In this document: positions 9,301-17,923 of the stretch, one piece after another
How positions within the stretch are numbered: the stretch's first letter is position 1
How the letters are laid out: each line of letters starts with the position of its first letter
Assembly: GCF_017916455.1 (NCBI RefSeq)
Contig: NZ_JAFMSY010000001.1
Span: 2,029,977 to 2,093,976, forward strand
Direction of reading: 5' to 3'
DNA: 64,000 nucleotides
DNA from: Nocardioides xinjiangensis
Lineage (GTDB): Bacteria > Actinomycetota > Actinomycetes > Propionibacteriales > Nocardioidaceae
Position numbers and translations under genes: made by a program
The notes under the pieces: generated by a model
Database searches by the model: none
What the model was told of the DNA's origin: nothing
The model's input: the letters and a program-made list of their open reading frames with translations, nothing else

Positions 9301-12300
9301 GCCACCCTCGCCCCCGGCCGTGACGCCGCGGGCGGCGGCCAGGTCGTGGTCGGCAAGAACAACGCCTGGGTGAACTTCGAGCCGGTGAGCTTCCACAACA
9401 TCGACACGTTCAACCTGCGCGTCCAGGCAGCCGCCGCCGGCGGCACGATCGAGCTGCGTGACGGCGGCCCGACGGGACAGCTCATCGGCACCGCCGCCGT
9501 CCCCGCCACCGGGCAGCAGTTCCGCGACGTGGCGGTCGACGTGAGCGAGCTCGGCGACGAGACGTTCGACCTCTACCTGGTGTTCACCGGGACGAACGAC
9601 ATCAAGCTCAACTTCTTCGAGGCCATCGGCCAGGGCATCTCGCCCGAGGCCAAGCCGGTCGTCGCCATCACCTCGCCGGCCGACGGTGAGAAGTTCGACC
9701 CCGGTGCCGCCGTGACCCTGACCGCCGACGCCTCCGACGCCGACGGCTCGGTCGCCAAGGTCGAGTTCTTCGCCGGCGACACCAAGATCGGCGAGGACAC
9801 CACCGCGCCGTACACGGTGACGTGGACCGCCCCGGCCGCGGAGGGTCTCTACGACCTCACGGCGAAGGCGACCGACGACGCCGGCAACACCACGACGTCG
9901 CGACTGGTGCAGGTGCAGGTGGGCGAGCTCTTCGGCGACCTCCTCCCCTTCACCAACGTCAACGGCGAGTTCGAGCGGCTCGGGGCCGGCCAGTTCCGGA
10001 TCTCCGGTGCCGGCTCCAACGCCTGGCAGGGTGTCGACCAGTACACGACGCTCTACAAGCCGGGTGCAGGCGACGACTCCTACGACGCGATCGTGCGGGT
10101 CGACGCCAGCACGCTGGTGAACAACTCGGGCAAGGCCGGGCTCATCATCCGCAACGACATGACGCAGCCCGGCGTCTCGCCCGGCTACGCCATGCTCGCG
10201 TGGCGTCGGGCCGCCGGGATGGAGTTCCTGACCGACCCCGACGGCAACGGCCAGCTCAACCAGTCGATCGCCGGCGGCACCAGCACGGTGCCCAAGTGGC
10301 TGAAGCTCAGCCGCCGGGGCAACCAGGTGTCGGCCTTCTGGTCGAACAACGGCACGGCGTGGACCCAGATCGGGACGGCGGTGACGCTGGCGAACATCGG
10401 CGCCACCCAGGACGTCGGCATGTTCATCATGGCCCACGAGACCGGGGTCCGGACGGCTGACTTCTCGCAGTTCTCGGTCGACACCGACCCGCAGGCCCCC
10501 CAGCCGCAGGCGCCGAGCGACCCGCTCAGCTGCGTGGGCGGACCCCTCAGCGACGACTTCACCTCGCCGTCGCTGCTGCCGAAGTGGGCCCTGCGCCACG
10601 ACCCGGCCCGGCCGATCACCCAGTCGGGCGGCGCGCTGAACCTGCCGGTCACCAACGGCGACATCAACGAGGCGTCGGCCGGTCCGGTGAGCTTCGCCGG
10701 TCAGGCCGTTCCCGCCGGGAACTGGGTCGCCACCACGAAGCTGACGCTCGCGCACACCTCGCACTGGCAGTGGGCCGGCCTGGTCGTCCACCGCTCCGAC
10801 GACGAGTACAACAAGCTCGGCTTCGTGCGGGGGCAGAACGGCGCGGCGAACCGGTTCGTGGAGTTCCAGTCCGAGACCAACGGACAGCGCACCACGCCGG
10901 GCAGCTCCGACCTGCCGGCCGACTTCCCGTCGACGATCCACCTCCGCCTGACCAACACCAACGGGACGCTCACCGCGGCGTACTCCAGTGACGGCCAGGC
11001 CTGGACCAACGTCAACGGCTCGACGCCGCTGAAGACCGGCGCCGGCACCCGCATCGGCGTGATGGCGGCGGGCGACCTCGGCACCACCCCGGTGTCCGCC
11101 GCGGTCGACTCGTTCACCATCACCCCCGACGGGACCGCCGCGGCCTTCGAGCCCGGCGACGAGTTCGACGGCACCGCGCTGAACGGGTGCCGCTGGGCGG
11201 AGTCGGTGCGCTACAACTCGCACACCGAGTCGGTGGCCGACGGCCACCTGAAGATCGCGACGGAGCCGGGCGACATCAACGGCAACAACCCGATCAAGCC
11301 GCGCAACTTCATCCTGCAGGACGCCCCGGCGGGCGACTGGGTGGCCGAGACGAAGCTCAAGGCTCCGCTCAAGCACCGCTACCAGCTCGCCGGCCTGCTG
11401 ATGTACGGCAACGACGACAACTACGCCAAGGCCGACATCGTCGCCTACAACGCCCCCGGCGCGGCGCTCGACCTGCGCGCCGAGCTGGCCGCCGAGAAGG
11501 GCGGGAGCGGTGTCGCGGGCGGTGACGCGGTCAACATCCCCGACACCACGGAGAGCGGCTACTGGTGGGTCCAGGTGACCAAGGTCGGCACGCGGTACAC
11601 GGCGGCGGTCAAGTCCACCGCTGGCGCCTCGTGGACGCCCATCGGTGACGGCATCACCTACGACGGTCCGCTCAACTCGCTCGGCCTGATGGCGATCGGC
11701 CCGGAGCAGGAGGAGCCGGTCACGGTGGAGTTCGACTACTTCCACCTCGACACCGAGGAGGAGCCGCCGGCCGACACGACCGCCCCGGTCACCTCGGCCA
11801 GCCAGGCCGTGGTCGAGGGTGGCGTGCAGGTCACGCTGACCGCGACCGACGAGACCGGCGGCAGCGGCGTGAAGTCCACCGAGTACCGGATCGACGAGGG
11901 CGCGTGGACGGCGTACACCGCGCCGTTCACCCTCACCGAGGCCGGCACCCACACCGTCGAGTTCCGCTCGACCGACGTGGCCGGCAACGTGGAGGTCGCC
12001 AAGAGCATCGAGGTGGTCGTCGAGGCCGCCGACGCCGACGCACCGACCACCACGATCACCTGGTCGCCCGCCACGGCGGACGGCGAGGAGGGCTGGTACG
12101 TCACCGCTCCGAGCTTCACCCTCGCCGCCGAGGACGGCGACGGCTCGGGCGTCGCCTCGACCGAGTACCGGATCGACGGCGGTGAGTGGACGGCGTACGA
12201 CGGTGCCGTGACGCTCGCCGACGGCGTCCAGACGGTCGAGTACCGCTCGACGGACGAGGCGGGCAACGCCGAGGACGTCCAGCAGTCCGAGGTCAAGGTC

Positions 12301-13329
12301 GACACGGTCCCGCCGGCGACCGGAGCCACCCAGGAGCGGGCCGGCAACGGCGTGCGGGTGGTGCTCGAGGCGACCGACGCCACCTCGGGCGTGGCCACCA
12401 CCGAGTACCGCCTCGACGGCGGCGACTGGACCGACTACTCCGACCCGGTCGTGGTGACCGGCGCCGGGGACCACACGGTCCGCTTCCGCTCGACAGACGT
12501 CGCGGGCAACGTGGAGGAGGAGGGGTCGATCGAGGTCACCGTTGACGGTCCCCCCGCCGACACCACGGCCCCGGAGACCACCGTGACGACCGCCCCGGCC
12601 TCGCCCGACGGCAGCGCCGGCTGGTTCACCACGGCTCCGAAGGTCACGCTCGCCGCCACCGACGCCGACTCCGGGGTCGCGCGCACCGAGTACCGCCTCG
12701 GCAACGGCGCGTGGACGGCGTACTCGGCTCCGTTCACCGTCACCACCCAGGGCCGCCAGGTCCTCGAGGTGCGGTCGGTCGACCGGTCGGGCAACATCGA
12801 GACGGCGCAGTCGACGACCCTGGCGGTCGACACCGGCGAGCCGGACGTCGCGATCTCCGGGATCCGGGCGCGTACCTACCCGAGCCACAAGGCGACGGCG
12901 GTGGCGTGGACGGCGACGGACGCGACCTCCGGGGTCCGCGGAGTGCGGGCGACGCTCGACGGGGAGCCCGTCGAGGCCGGCGAGTGGGGCATGTGGAACC
13001 TGTCCACCGGCCGCCACGTCCTCACGGTCACGGCGACGGACGTCGCCGGGAACACCGACTCGCAGACGGTGGTCTTCACCGTGCAGGCGACCGGCAAGTC
13101 CCTGGAGAAGGTCGTGACGACCGTGGCCGCCGACGGCGACCTCGGGCCGAAGCTGGCCAACAAGCTCCTCCAGCTCGACAAGGACGCCCGCAAGGCCGAG
13201 CGGCAGGGTGACCGCCGCGAGGCGCGCCAGCACCTCAAGGCGCTGCGCGAGCTCGTCCGCAGCAAGGTCGAGGGCGAGCTGCGCGCGGCTCTCCTCGCCC
13301 AGGTGAAGGAGCGTCTGGCCAAGCGCTGA
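6388..13329 (+). CDS. giant secreted multidomain protein: ThuA, glucose/sorbosone dehydrogenase-like, PKD, CBM and OmpL47-like repeats
   Basis: A 2313-residue exported protein. A signal peptide ends near residue 37 (VPAQA then HEGHGH). Modules in order: ThuA-like domain (about 38-280, with HAKGNGIAAVHNA); glucose/sorbosone dehydrogenase-type beta-propeller (about 290-760, with GEDGLLGVALDPDF, EIYAMGFRNPFRFS and GSMYVLDWGGG); PKD domain (about 762-850, AWDFDGDG); an Ig-like segment; a CBM6-like segment (about 968-1085); a Big_9-type Ig domain (about 1089-1178); and three concanavalin A-like/DUF1349-type domains (about 1185-1365, 1388-1581, 1587-1789). Four OmpL47-like repeats follow (about 1798-2151, each with YR-x-D/G-x-G-x-W-x-x-Y), then another Ig-like unit and an alpha-helical C-terminus of about 75 residues. 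There is no sortase signal or C-terminal membrane anchor. It probably binds and oxidises or degrades extracellular carbohydrate. A GGAGG sits 7 bases before the ATG. It is transcribed alone and ends at a strong terminator. Confidence 0.9.
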   Translation: MSSPTARRFTVGTALTTVATLVGSVLLGVVAAVPAQAHEGHGHVLIFTEDAAGDWHDAAIAQATPKVQAGLEAAGMQVSVVHKETPGGSEAVFTDEGLAPFDAILVFQANGDPWNADEKAALERWHAKGNGIAAVHNALDMRGNYPWWDNMVGSLMPGHAPTGTDPGPAGVVRNEDTVHPSTEHFRGTPDATRWLRNDEWYNFSNNVRGTAHVLQSMDESTYSGGNMGYDHPITWCKPYEGGRFWGTALGHFPSHYDEPEFMAEIVGGVKYVAGLDEGDCGGTVWSNYERIPLDQNTSAPFAIDVADDGKVFYTELVRGQLRMYDPKTQAVTTVLTLPVYSGGEDGLLGVALDPDFSTNGHIFLYRSAESPDNANPNNFWSTVSRFTFENGSVDPASEKVIIKIPARRLPDEPGHTGGGLDIDDKGNLFIGVGDDVNPHSEPSGGYAPLSERAGTFHDARATSANTNDLRGKILRINPVDNPGEPGVGSSYTIPEGNLFPESEDAGRDKTLPEIYAMGFRNPFRFSIDSETGWLSMADYSPDNGTDAPATRGPAGIAEWNLIKSAGNYGWPMCMGGNHQGQNPNGEPFRDVDYGHTTPLNPPVVGGYFDCAKPINDSVHNTGLTELPPARPADMYYGYRRSSVGAIPQGGGLAPMGGPIYRYDETLESDTKFPEYYDGKPFFYDWARNKMYNIQLKDGGGAQPGAAVEKVNPFLPNVPFLAPIDSKFGPDGSMYVLDWGGGYGRDNPTSGLYRIDYISGSRSPVARIDASPDSGQAPLTVTFDGGDSTDPEGEPITYAWDFDGDGETDATGETVTHTFTENGVFNPRLTVTDPAGKTGTTTVPITVGNTRPVVELQMPPDGSFFDFGDEVSWKVQVTDPEDGTIDPQRVEVQPALGHDDHAHPLVASRGLTGSTVTSIGGHAADENIFYSIDARYTDTGGEGGANPLLASDTSVIFPKLRQAEWFDAKSDTATLAPGRDAAGGGQVVVGKNNAWVNFEPVSFHNIDTFNLRVQAAAAGGTIELRDGGPTGQLIGTAAVPATGQQFRDVAVDVSELGDETFDLYLVFTGTNDIKLNFFEAIGQGISPEAKPVVAITSPADGEKFDPGAAVTLTADASDADGSVAKVEFFAGDTKIGEDTTAPYTVTWTAPAAEGLYDLTAKATDDAGNTTTSRLVQVQVGELFGDLLPFTNVNGEFERLGAGQFRISGAGSNAWQGVDQYTTLYKPGAGDDSYDAIVRVDASTLVNNSGKAGLIIRNDMTQPGVSPGYAMLAWRRAAGMEFLTDPDGNGQLNQSIAGGTSTVPKWLKLSRRGNQVSAFWSNNGTAWTQIGTAVTLANIGATQDVGMFIMAHETGVRTADFSQFSVDTDPQAPQPQAPSDPLSCVGGPLSDDFTSPSLLPKWALRHDPARPITQSGGALNLPVTNGDINEASAGPVSFAGQAVPAGNWVATTKLTLAHTSHWQWAGLVVHRSDDEYNKLGFVRGQNGAANRFVEFQSETNGQRTTPGSSDLPADFPSTIHLRLTNTNGTLTAAYSSDGQAWTNVNGSTPLKTGAGTRIGVMAAGDLGTTPVSAAVDSFTITPDGTAAAFEPGDEFDGTALNGCRWAESVRYNSHTESVADGHLKIATEPGDINGNNPIKPRNFILQDAPAGDWVAETKLKAPLKHRYQLAGLLMYGNDDNYAKADIVAYNAPGAALDLRAELAAEKGGSGVAGGDAVNIPDTTESGYWWVQVTKVGTRYTAAVKSTAGASWTPIGDGITYDGPLNSLGLMAIGPEQEEPVTVEFDYFHLDTEEEPPADTTAPVTSASQAVVEGGVQVTLTATDETGGSGVKSTEYRIDEGAWTAYTAPFTLTEAGTHTVEFRSTDVAGNVEVAKSIEVVVEAADADAPTTTITWSPATADGEEGWYVTAPSFTLAAEDGDGSGVASTEYRIDGGEWTAYDGAVTLADGVQTVEYRSTDEAGNAEDVQQSEVKVDTVPPATGATQERAGNGVRVVLEATDATSGVATTEYRLDGGDWTDYSDPVVVTGAGDHTVRFRSTDVAGNVEEEGSIEVTVDGPPADTTAPETTVTTAPASPDGSAGWFTTAPKVTLAATDADSGVARTEYRLGNGAWTAYSAPFTVTTQGRQVLEVRSVDRSGNIETAQSTTLAVDTGEPDVAISGIRARTYPSHKATAVAWTATDATSGVRGVRATLDGEPVEAGEWGMWNLSTGRHVLTVTATDVAGNTDSQTVVFTVQATGKSLEKVVTTVAADGDLGPKLANKLLQLDKDARKAERQGDRREARQHLKALRELVRSKVEGELRAALLAQVKERLAKR

Positions 13330-13345
13330 TCGGCGCTCATCCGGT

Positions 13346-13386
13346 GGACGGCCGGGCCCGGGGAGACCCCCCGGGCCCGGCCGTCC
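13346..13386 (+). terminator. strong stem-loop terminator after the giant secreted protein gene
   Basis: A perfect 18-bp GC stem (13346-13363 pairing with 13369-13386) with a 5-nt loop begins 17 bases after the stop codon. There is no U-tract, as is usual in high-GC actinobacteria. It separates the giant gene from the CoA-transferase operon. Confidence 0.8.
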
Positions 13387-13459
13387 GCGTCTGCCTCCGC
13401 CGTCGGGCGGTCGCGGCCCAGGCAGTGGCGGCGGTCACACGGCCGCTAGTGTCTGCGCC

Positions 13460-14293
13460 ATGGACAAAGTGGTCTCCTCTGCGGCCGACGCGGTCGCCGA
13501 CATCCCGGACGGCGCGACCCTCGCGGTCGGCGGGTTCGGGCTGTCCGGCGTCCCGTCGGTGCTCATCGACGCGATCCTCGAGGCGGGCACGACCGACCTC
13601 GAGGCGGTCTCGAACAACTGCGGCGTGGACGAGTGGGGCCTGGGTCGGCTCCTGTTCGCCAAGCGGATCCGACGGATGATCTCCTCCTACGTCGGTGAGA
13701 ACAAGGAGTTCGCGCGGCAGTACCTCTCCGGCGAGCTGGAGGTGGAGCTGACCCCGCAGGGCACGCTGGCGGAGCGGATGCGCGCCGGCGGGTCCGGCAT
13801 CCCCGGCTTCTACACCGCGACCGGGGTCGGCACGCAGGTCGCCGAGGGCGGGCTGCCCTGGAAGTACGACGCCGAGGGCACCGTCGTGGTGGCCTCGCCG
13901 CCGAAGGAGACCAAGGTCTTCTCGACCGCCGAGGGGGAGAAGGAGTACGTCCTCGAGCGGGCCATCGTCGCCGACTTCGCCCTGGTGCGGGCCTGGAAGG
14001 GCGACCGCCACGGCAACCTCGTCTACCGCCGGTCCGCGCGCAACTTCAACCCGCTCGCCGCGATGTGCGGCCGGGTCACCATCGCGGAGGTGGAGCACCT
14101 GGTCGAGCCCGGTGAGCTCGACCCCGACCTCGTCCACACGCCGGGGGTCTACGTCCAGCGGGTGGTCCCGCTGACGCCGGAGCAGGCGGCTGACAAGAGG
14201 ATCGAGAAGGTCACCACGCGACCCCGGCCCGAGCAGGGCGCCGACCCGGTGCAGGGCTCGGACGACGCGGCGAGCTTCGGACTGGGAGGCTGA
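13460..14293 (+). CDS. scoA: 3-oxoacid CoA-transferase subunit A
   Basis: A 277-residue alpha subunit of the succinyl-CoA:3-ketoacid CoA-transferase type. It shows the nucleotide-fold Gly cluster [17 protein letters not shown], the [12 protein letters not shown] block, [11 protein letters not shown], and the substrate-loop [15 protein letters not shown]. The reaction moves CoA from succinyl-CoA to acetoacetate or a similar 3-oxoacid, allowing growth on ketone bodies or branched 3-oxoacids. It is separated from subunit B by one base, so translational coupling is likely. The C-terminus is somewhat longer than in many ScoA proteins (a Pro/Asp-rich tail of about 30 residues). The 3-oxoadipate-specific PcaI is an alternative. 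Confidence 0.92.
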   Translation: MDKVVSSAADAVADIPDGATLAVGGFGLSGVPSVLIDAILEAGTTDLEAVSNNCGVDEWGLGRLLFAKRIRRMISSYVGENKEFARQYLSGELEVELTPQGTLAERMRAGGSGIPGFYTATGVGTQVAEGGLPWKYDAEGTVVVASPPKETKVFSTAEGEKEYVLERAIVADFALVRAWKGDRHGNLVYRRSARNFNPLAAMCGRVTIAEVEHLVEPGELDPDLVHTPGVYVQRVVPLTPEQAADKRIEKVTTRPRPEQGADPVQGSDDAASFGLGG

Positions 14294-14294
14294 C

Positions 14295-14975
14295 ATGACC
14301 GACAAGAGGGGCTGGACGCGGGAGCAGATGGCGGCGCGGGCGGCGTCGGAGCTGCGGGACGGGTCCTACGTCAACCTCGGCATCGGGCTGCCGACGCTGG
14401 TGCCCAACTACGTCGCCGACGACGTGGAGCTGGTGCTCCAGTCGGAGAACGGCATCCTCGGAGTGGGGGCCTACCCCTACGAGGGGGAGGAGGACCCCGA
14501 CCTGATCAACGCGGGCAAGGAGACGGTGACCCTGCGCAAGGGGGCGTCGTTCTTCGACTCCGCGCAGTCGTTCGGGATGATCCGCGGCGGCAAGATCGAC
14601 GCCGCGATCCTCGGCGCCATGCAGGTCTCCGCGGCCGGCGACATCGCCAACTGGATGATCCCGGGGAAGATGGTCAAGGGCATGGGCGGCGCGATGGACC
14701 TGGTGCACGGTGCCAAGCGGGTGATCGTGCTGATGGAGCACGTCGCCAAGGACGGGTCGCTGAAGATCCTCCACGAGTGCGACCTGCCCTTCACCGGCAA
14801 GCGCGTGGTGCAGCGCATCATCACCGACCTCGCCGTGATCGACGTGATCGACCCCGCCACCGGCGAGGTCGCCCCGTCGGGCACGGCCGGCGACCGCGTG
14901 CTCAGGCTGGTCGAGCTCGCCCCGGGCGTGTCGGAGGACGAGGTGCGCGAGAAGACGCAGCCCGACCTCGTCTGA
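14295..14975 (+). CDS. scoB: 3-oxoacid CoA-transferase subunit B
   Basis: A 226-residue beta subunit. The catalytic glutamate that forms the CoA thioester is E51 in [12 protein letters not shown], and [16 protein letters not shown] is the family N-terminal block. The [19 protein letters not shown] segment is conserved. It ends near [10 protein letters not shown], close to the usual subunit length. It starts one base after the scoA stop. The two together make a soluble heteromeric enzyme that feeds acetoacetyl-CoA or similar into central metabolism. Confidence 0.93.
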   Translation: MTDKRGWTREQMAARAASELRDGSYVNLGIGLPTLVPNYVADDVELVLQSENGILGVGAYPYEGEEDPDLINAGKETVTLRKGASFFDSAQSFGMIRGGKIDAAILGAMQVSAAGDIANWMIPGKMVKGMGGAMDLVHGAKRVIVLMEHVAKDGSLKILHECDLPFTGKRVVQRIITDLAVIDVIDPATGEVAPSGTAGDRVLRLVELAPGVSEDEVREKTQPDLV

Positions 14976-15001
14976 GCGCGCCCCAGCCGGTCTGGACCGG
15001 T

Positions 15002-15023
15002 CAGGCCCTCGGCGGAGGGCCTG
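15002..15023 (+). terminator. stem-loop terminator after scoAB
   Basis: A perfect 9-bp stem (15002-15010 with 15015-15023, CAGGCCCTC paired with GAGGGCCTG) and a 4-nt loop, 26 bases after the scoB stop. There is no U-tract. Confidence 0.65.
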
Positions 15024-15134
15024 CTCGCGCGCAGGCATGGTCGAGCCATCGCCTCGTTGACCCCTGCCTCGTGCCGGGAGCACGATCGACGGTGGCCGCG
15101 CGCCACCCGGGCGCGCCAGGAGGGGAGCGGAGCC

Positions 15135-15641
15135 ATGCAGCACGACACATTGAAGGGGACCCCGGTGGCGATCAACGCCTCGCGACCCCTCAACGGCCAC
15201 ATCGTCGACGTCGGCAGCCGGGACGACGGGTCGCCGCACGAGGTCATCACGTACTGGGAGTGCTCGGGCGGGCACATCGTCATCCACACCGGCCACACGG
15301 ACGCCACGACGATGACCTCGGTCGAGGACGGGTCGGTGACCACCAGCATCCCCTGCGGTTCCTCCGACTCGCCGTCGTCGGGGTCCGGCTGGAGCATCGA
15401 GGTGCAGGGCAGCGGCTTCCTCGCCACCGTCCCGCCCGACCTCGTCGACCGCGTCGACGTGGGCGACAGCACGTTCGTCGTGGCCACGCAGAGCGGCGCG
15501 GAGGACTCCGACCGCTCGCTGACGATCTGGAGCACGGCCACGTGCGAGGGCGGCCACGTGGTCATGCACTACGGCCACGAGGACGCCGGTGCCGGGACCT
15601 CCGTGTACGACGGCTCGGTGGTGACGTCGGTCCCCTGTTGA
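15135..15641 (+). CDS. uncharacterised protein with duplicated Cys/His repeat
   Basis: I do not recognise this 168-residue protein. It holds two copies of a 32-residue unit, residues 43-74 and 137-168, each bounded by cysteines. The shared pattern is C-x-G-G-H-(I/V)-V-x-H-x-G-H-x-D-A, then T-S-V-x-D-G-S-V-x-T-S-x-P-C. In both copies His at +4, +8 and +11 and Asp at +13 from the first Cys could form a metal site; the two Cys could pair. No signal peptide or membrane segment is visible. The middle part (WSIEVQGSGFLATVP) looks beta-rich. I start at the ATG at 15135 because a GGAGGGGAGCGGAG purine run lies just upstream; an in-frame start at 15057 would add 26 poorly conserved-looking residues. 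The gene stands alone between the scoAB terminator and the convergent sulfatase. Confidence 0.72.
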   Translation: MQHDTLKGTPVAINASRPLNGHIVDVGSRDDGSPHEVITYWECSGGHIVIHTGHTDATTMTSVEDGSVTTSIPCGSSDSPSSGSGWSIEVQGSGFLATVPPDLVDRVDVGDSTFVVATQSGAEDSDRSLTIWSTATCEGGHVVMHYGHEDAGAGTSVYDGSVVTSVPC

Positions 15642-15666
15642 GCAGCAGTCGCGGTGTCGCCCTGCA

Positions 15667-15722
15667 GCCGACGGCGAGGCGGCCGGCCTCCAACCTCCGC
15701 GGAGGGCGGACCGGCTGTCGGC
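15667..15722. terminator. long imperfect stem-loop between convergent genes
   Basis: Arms GCCGAC...CCTCC and GGAGG...GTCGGC form an interrupted hairpin of about 56 nt between the repeat protein and the sulfatase, whose stop codons face each other. It is a plausible bidirectional terminator. The middle of the stem has several mismatches. Confidence 0.4.
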
Positions 15723-15738
15723 ACGGAGGGCCTCGGAC

Positions 15739-16998
15739 CTACTGCTCGAGGGCGCGCATGGCGAGGCCGCGTGAGCCGAACAGCTGGCGGGCCTTCCTCG
15801 ACCACTCGGACACGTCGGCGTCCTGGAGGCTGCGGAGCTGGTGAGGGTCCCGGGCGAGGTCGTAGAGCTCCCACTCGCCGGCGTCCTGGTGCTCGACGTA
15901 GACGTGGGAGCCCTCGCGCACGAGCACCCAGTCGAGGTGGGTGTTCTCGACGGCGAGGCGGCGGCGCCAGCCCGACCAGTCGCCGGAGGTGAGCGGACCG
16001 AGCATGGAGCGGCCGTCGAGGTCGCGGCCGGCGTCCGGGTCGAGCCCGGCGAGGTCGAGGGTCGTCGGCATCAGGTCGACCTGGGAGACCAGCGCGTCGA
16101 CGGCGCGCGGCTCGACGCCCGGCCCGCGGACGACGAACGGGACGCCGGCCGACTCCTCGTAGGGCTGCGACTTGTGGAACAGGCGGTGCTCGCCGAGGAG
16201 GTAGCCGTTGTCGGAGACGAAGAAGATCCACGTGCGGCCGAGCTGGCCGGTGTCCCGCAGGACGTCCAGCACCTCGGCGACCTGGTCGTCGACGTCCTGG
16301 AGCTCCTCCAGCTTGCCCTCGTAGATCCGGCGCATGCGGCGGCGGTCCTGCGGCGGCAGGTCGCGCAGCCACGTGGGCTTGTCGCTCATGTCGGCCTCGT
16401 TCGACGCCGGCGGATCCCACTCGACGGCGTCGAAGTCGTCGGCGTGCTGCGGACTCGGCGTGTAGGGACCGTGCGGCGCCGTGGGCGAGAACACCGCGAA
16501 CCACGGCCCGCTGTCCTGACGACGGCGGATGAACCGGCGCAGCCGCCGGGCGGCGAACCGGTCGAACGCCCGCTGTCCCTCGACCCTGCGGATCTCCCCG
16601 TCCACGCTGACCCGGGGGTCGTCGATCATCCCGTCGAGCAGCGCGACCCAGCGGTCCCAGCCCGGCGCCACGTACGTCGGGTCCTGGGCGAGGCCGTTCA
16701 TGTACTTGCCGAAGTAGCCGGTGTCGTAGCCGGCCGCCTGCAGCCTCGTCGCCACCGTGTCGCGGTCGCGCCGCTGCGCCACGAACGGCTGGTGCGTCAT
16801 GTTGGTGTCGCACCCGTGGTTGTGCGGGTAGAGGCTCGTCAACATCGACGCCCGCGCCGGCCCGCAGAGCGGCATCGCGCTGTAGCCCTGGCGGAAGTGC
16901 ACGCCCTTCCCGACCAGGCGCCGCCACGTGCTGTCCATCGACCTGAGCGTCGAGCGCGGCTGGTCGTCCGTGATGATCCACAGGACGTTGTCGGGCAC
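15739..16998 (-). CDS. type I sulfatase (formylglycine-dependent)
   Basis: A 419-residue arylsulfatase-family hydrolase. The N-terminal metal-binding motif is WIITDDQPRSTL. The Cys-type maturation site is C45-G-P-A-R49 within LCGPARASMLTSLYPHNHG, so activity needs formylglycine-generating enzyme. Further active-site blocks are GYDTGYFGKYMNGL, FSPTAPHGPYTPSP and FFVSDNGYLLGEHRL (metal DN). No signal peptide is seen, so it may act in the cytosol or be exported in an unusual way. Substrate (aryl, glycan or choline sulfate) cannot be told. It lies about 1.5 kb before the sulfonate island, consistent with a shared role in sulfur scavenging. No formylglycine-generating enzyme gene is in the window. 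Confidence 0.92.
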   Translation of the reverse strand: MPDNVLWIITDDQPRSTLRSMDSTWRRLVGKGVHFRQGYSAMPLCGPARASMLTSLYPHNHGCDTNMTHQPFVAQRRDRDTVATRLQAAGYDTGYFGKYMNGLAQDPTYVAPGWDRWVALLDGMIDDPRVSVDGEIRRVEGQRAFDRFAARRLRRFIRRRQDSGPWFAVFSPTAPHGPYTPSPQHADDFDAVEWDPPASNEADMSDKPTWLRDLPPQDRRRMRRIYEGKLEELQDVDDQVAEVLDVLRDTGQLGRTWIFFVSDNGYLLGEHRLFHKSQPYEESAGVPFVVRGPGVEPRAVDALVSQVDLMPTTLDLAGLDPDAGRDLDGRSMLGPLTSGDWSGWRRRLAVENTHLDWVLVREGSHVYVEHQDAGEWELYDLARDPHQLRSLQDADVSEWSRKARQLFGSRGLAMRALEQ

Positions 16999-17168
16999 GG
17001 GGTCAGGTTACGTCGGCCCGGGGCCGACGGGTGCCCGCATCCGGGTGGGCTCGTCGGAGGGCAAGACCTTCGCCGCGCGTGTGGCCCGCGCTCAGGGGGG
17101 ACATGCCGCAGCCGGCCCCACGTGTCGGACGCGGCGTACCGTGGACCTCGGATTCCTGGGGAGGGACA

Positions 17169-17906
17169 GTGCGTGGAGACCGGCGCCGCATCAGGCTCAG
17201 GCCGCATCCGTGGTTCGGCACCATCGCGGTCGTGGTCGCCGTGCTCGCGATGACCACGACCTTCTCCTGGCTGAGCCTCGAGGATCATCGGTCCCCGCGG
17301 CCGCGGGACAGCGAGACGGTGGCGATCGATCCCAGCACCTCTCCGCCCGCCTCGGTCGACAGGGAGTCACTGCAGGCCGCCATCGACACGGCCGTCGAGG
17401 AATGCCGAGGAGTCTGGGAAGCACAGGAGCAGCCGTTGCAGGCTGCGGCTGTCTCTCTCGCGCAGTGGCAGCTGCACGTCGACGCGATGAACCAGCTGGT
17501 GGCCGATGAGATCACCTTCGCCCAGGCGACGGCGTTCTGGGAGCAGACCCGAGTCCAGGCTGCCGACAACGTCACGGCGTTCACCGAGGCCGACAGCGGT
17601 TACGTCGCCAGCGACCCCTCCTGCCCGACGCCGGTCGTGCCCGACGGCATCGTCGTGGACACCGAGGCCCTCACTGCGTGCGAGGACGGCATCGAGGTGA
17701 GGGACCAGGCGCTGGACGCCGCACGGGTGTCGATCCGAACCTGGCACCACCACGTCATCGACATGGACCTGCTTCGCGCGGGCAAGCTGTCGCCCGAGCT
17801 CGCCCTCGAGCTGTGGCGGAGGTACTGGAGGCAGGGTGTCGAGGAGCTGGCCGCCTACCGCGAGCAGCTCGGGCGCGCCGAGCAGGAGTCCTGTGCCGGA
17901 GCGTGA
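17169..17906 (+). CDS. membrane-anchored protein with duplicated helical domain
   Basis: Not a family I can name. The 245-residue protein has a basic N-terminus (VRGDRRRIRLRPHPW), one membrane segment (about residues 14-36) and an extracytoplasmic part. That part contains two related helical units, each flanked by cysteines. Unit one has W-Q-L-H-V-D-A-M-N; unit two has W-H-H-H-V-I-D-M-D. Each is followed by a (D/G)-x-(I/L)-(T/S) turn, an A-x(2)-(F/L)-W helix and a final Cys. The GTG at 17169 has a GGGGAGGGA site three bases upstream. Its first base lies 171 bases from the sulfatase start, and the two are divergent. It converges with the VOC gene, 17 bp away. Confidence 0.75.
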   Translation: MRGDRRRIRLRPHPWFGTIAVVVAVLAMTTTFSWLSLEDHRSPRPRDSETVAIDPSTSPPASVDRESLQAAIDTAVEECRGVWEAQEQPLQAAAVSLAQWQLHVDAMNQLVADEITFAQATAFWEQTRVQAADNVTAFTEADSGYVASDPSCPTPVVPDGIVVDTEALTACEDGIEVRDQALDAARVSIRTWHHHVIDMDLLRAGKLSPELALELWRRYWRQGVEELAAYREQLGRAEQESCAGA

Positions 17907-17923
17907 GCCGCCGGGGCTCGCGG

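Noticed and set aside
6394..13233. A 2279-residue open reading frame on the minus strand, and further very long antisense frames across other genes
   Set aside because: These are mirror frames over real genes in GC-rich DNA. They lack start context, have Arg/Gly/Val-heavy low-complexity composition and match no family. The plus-strand gene has clear domains.
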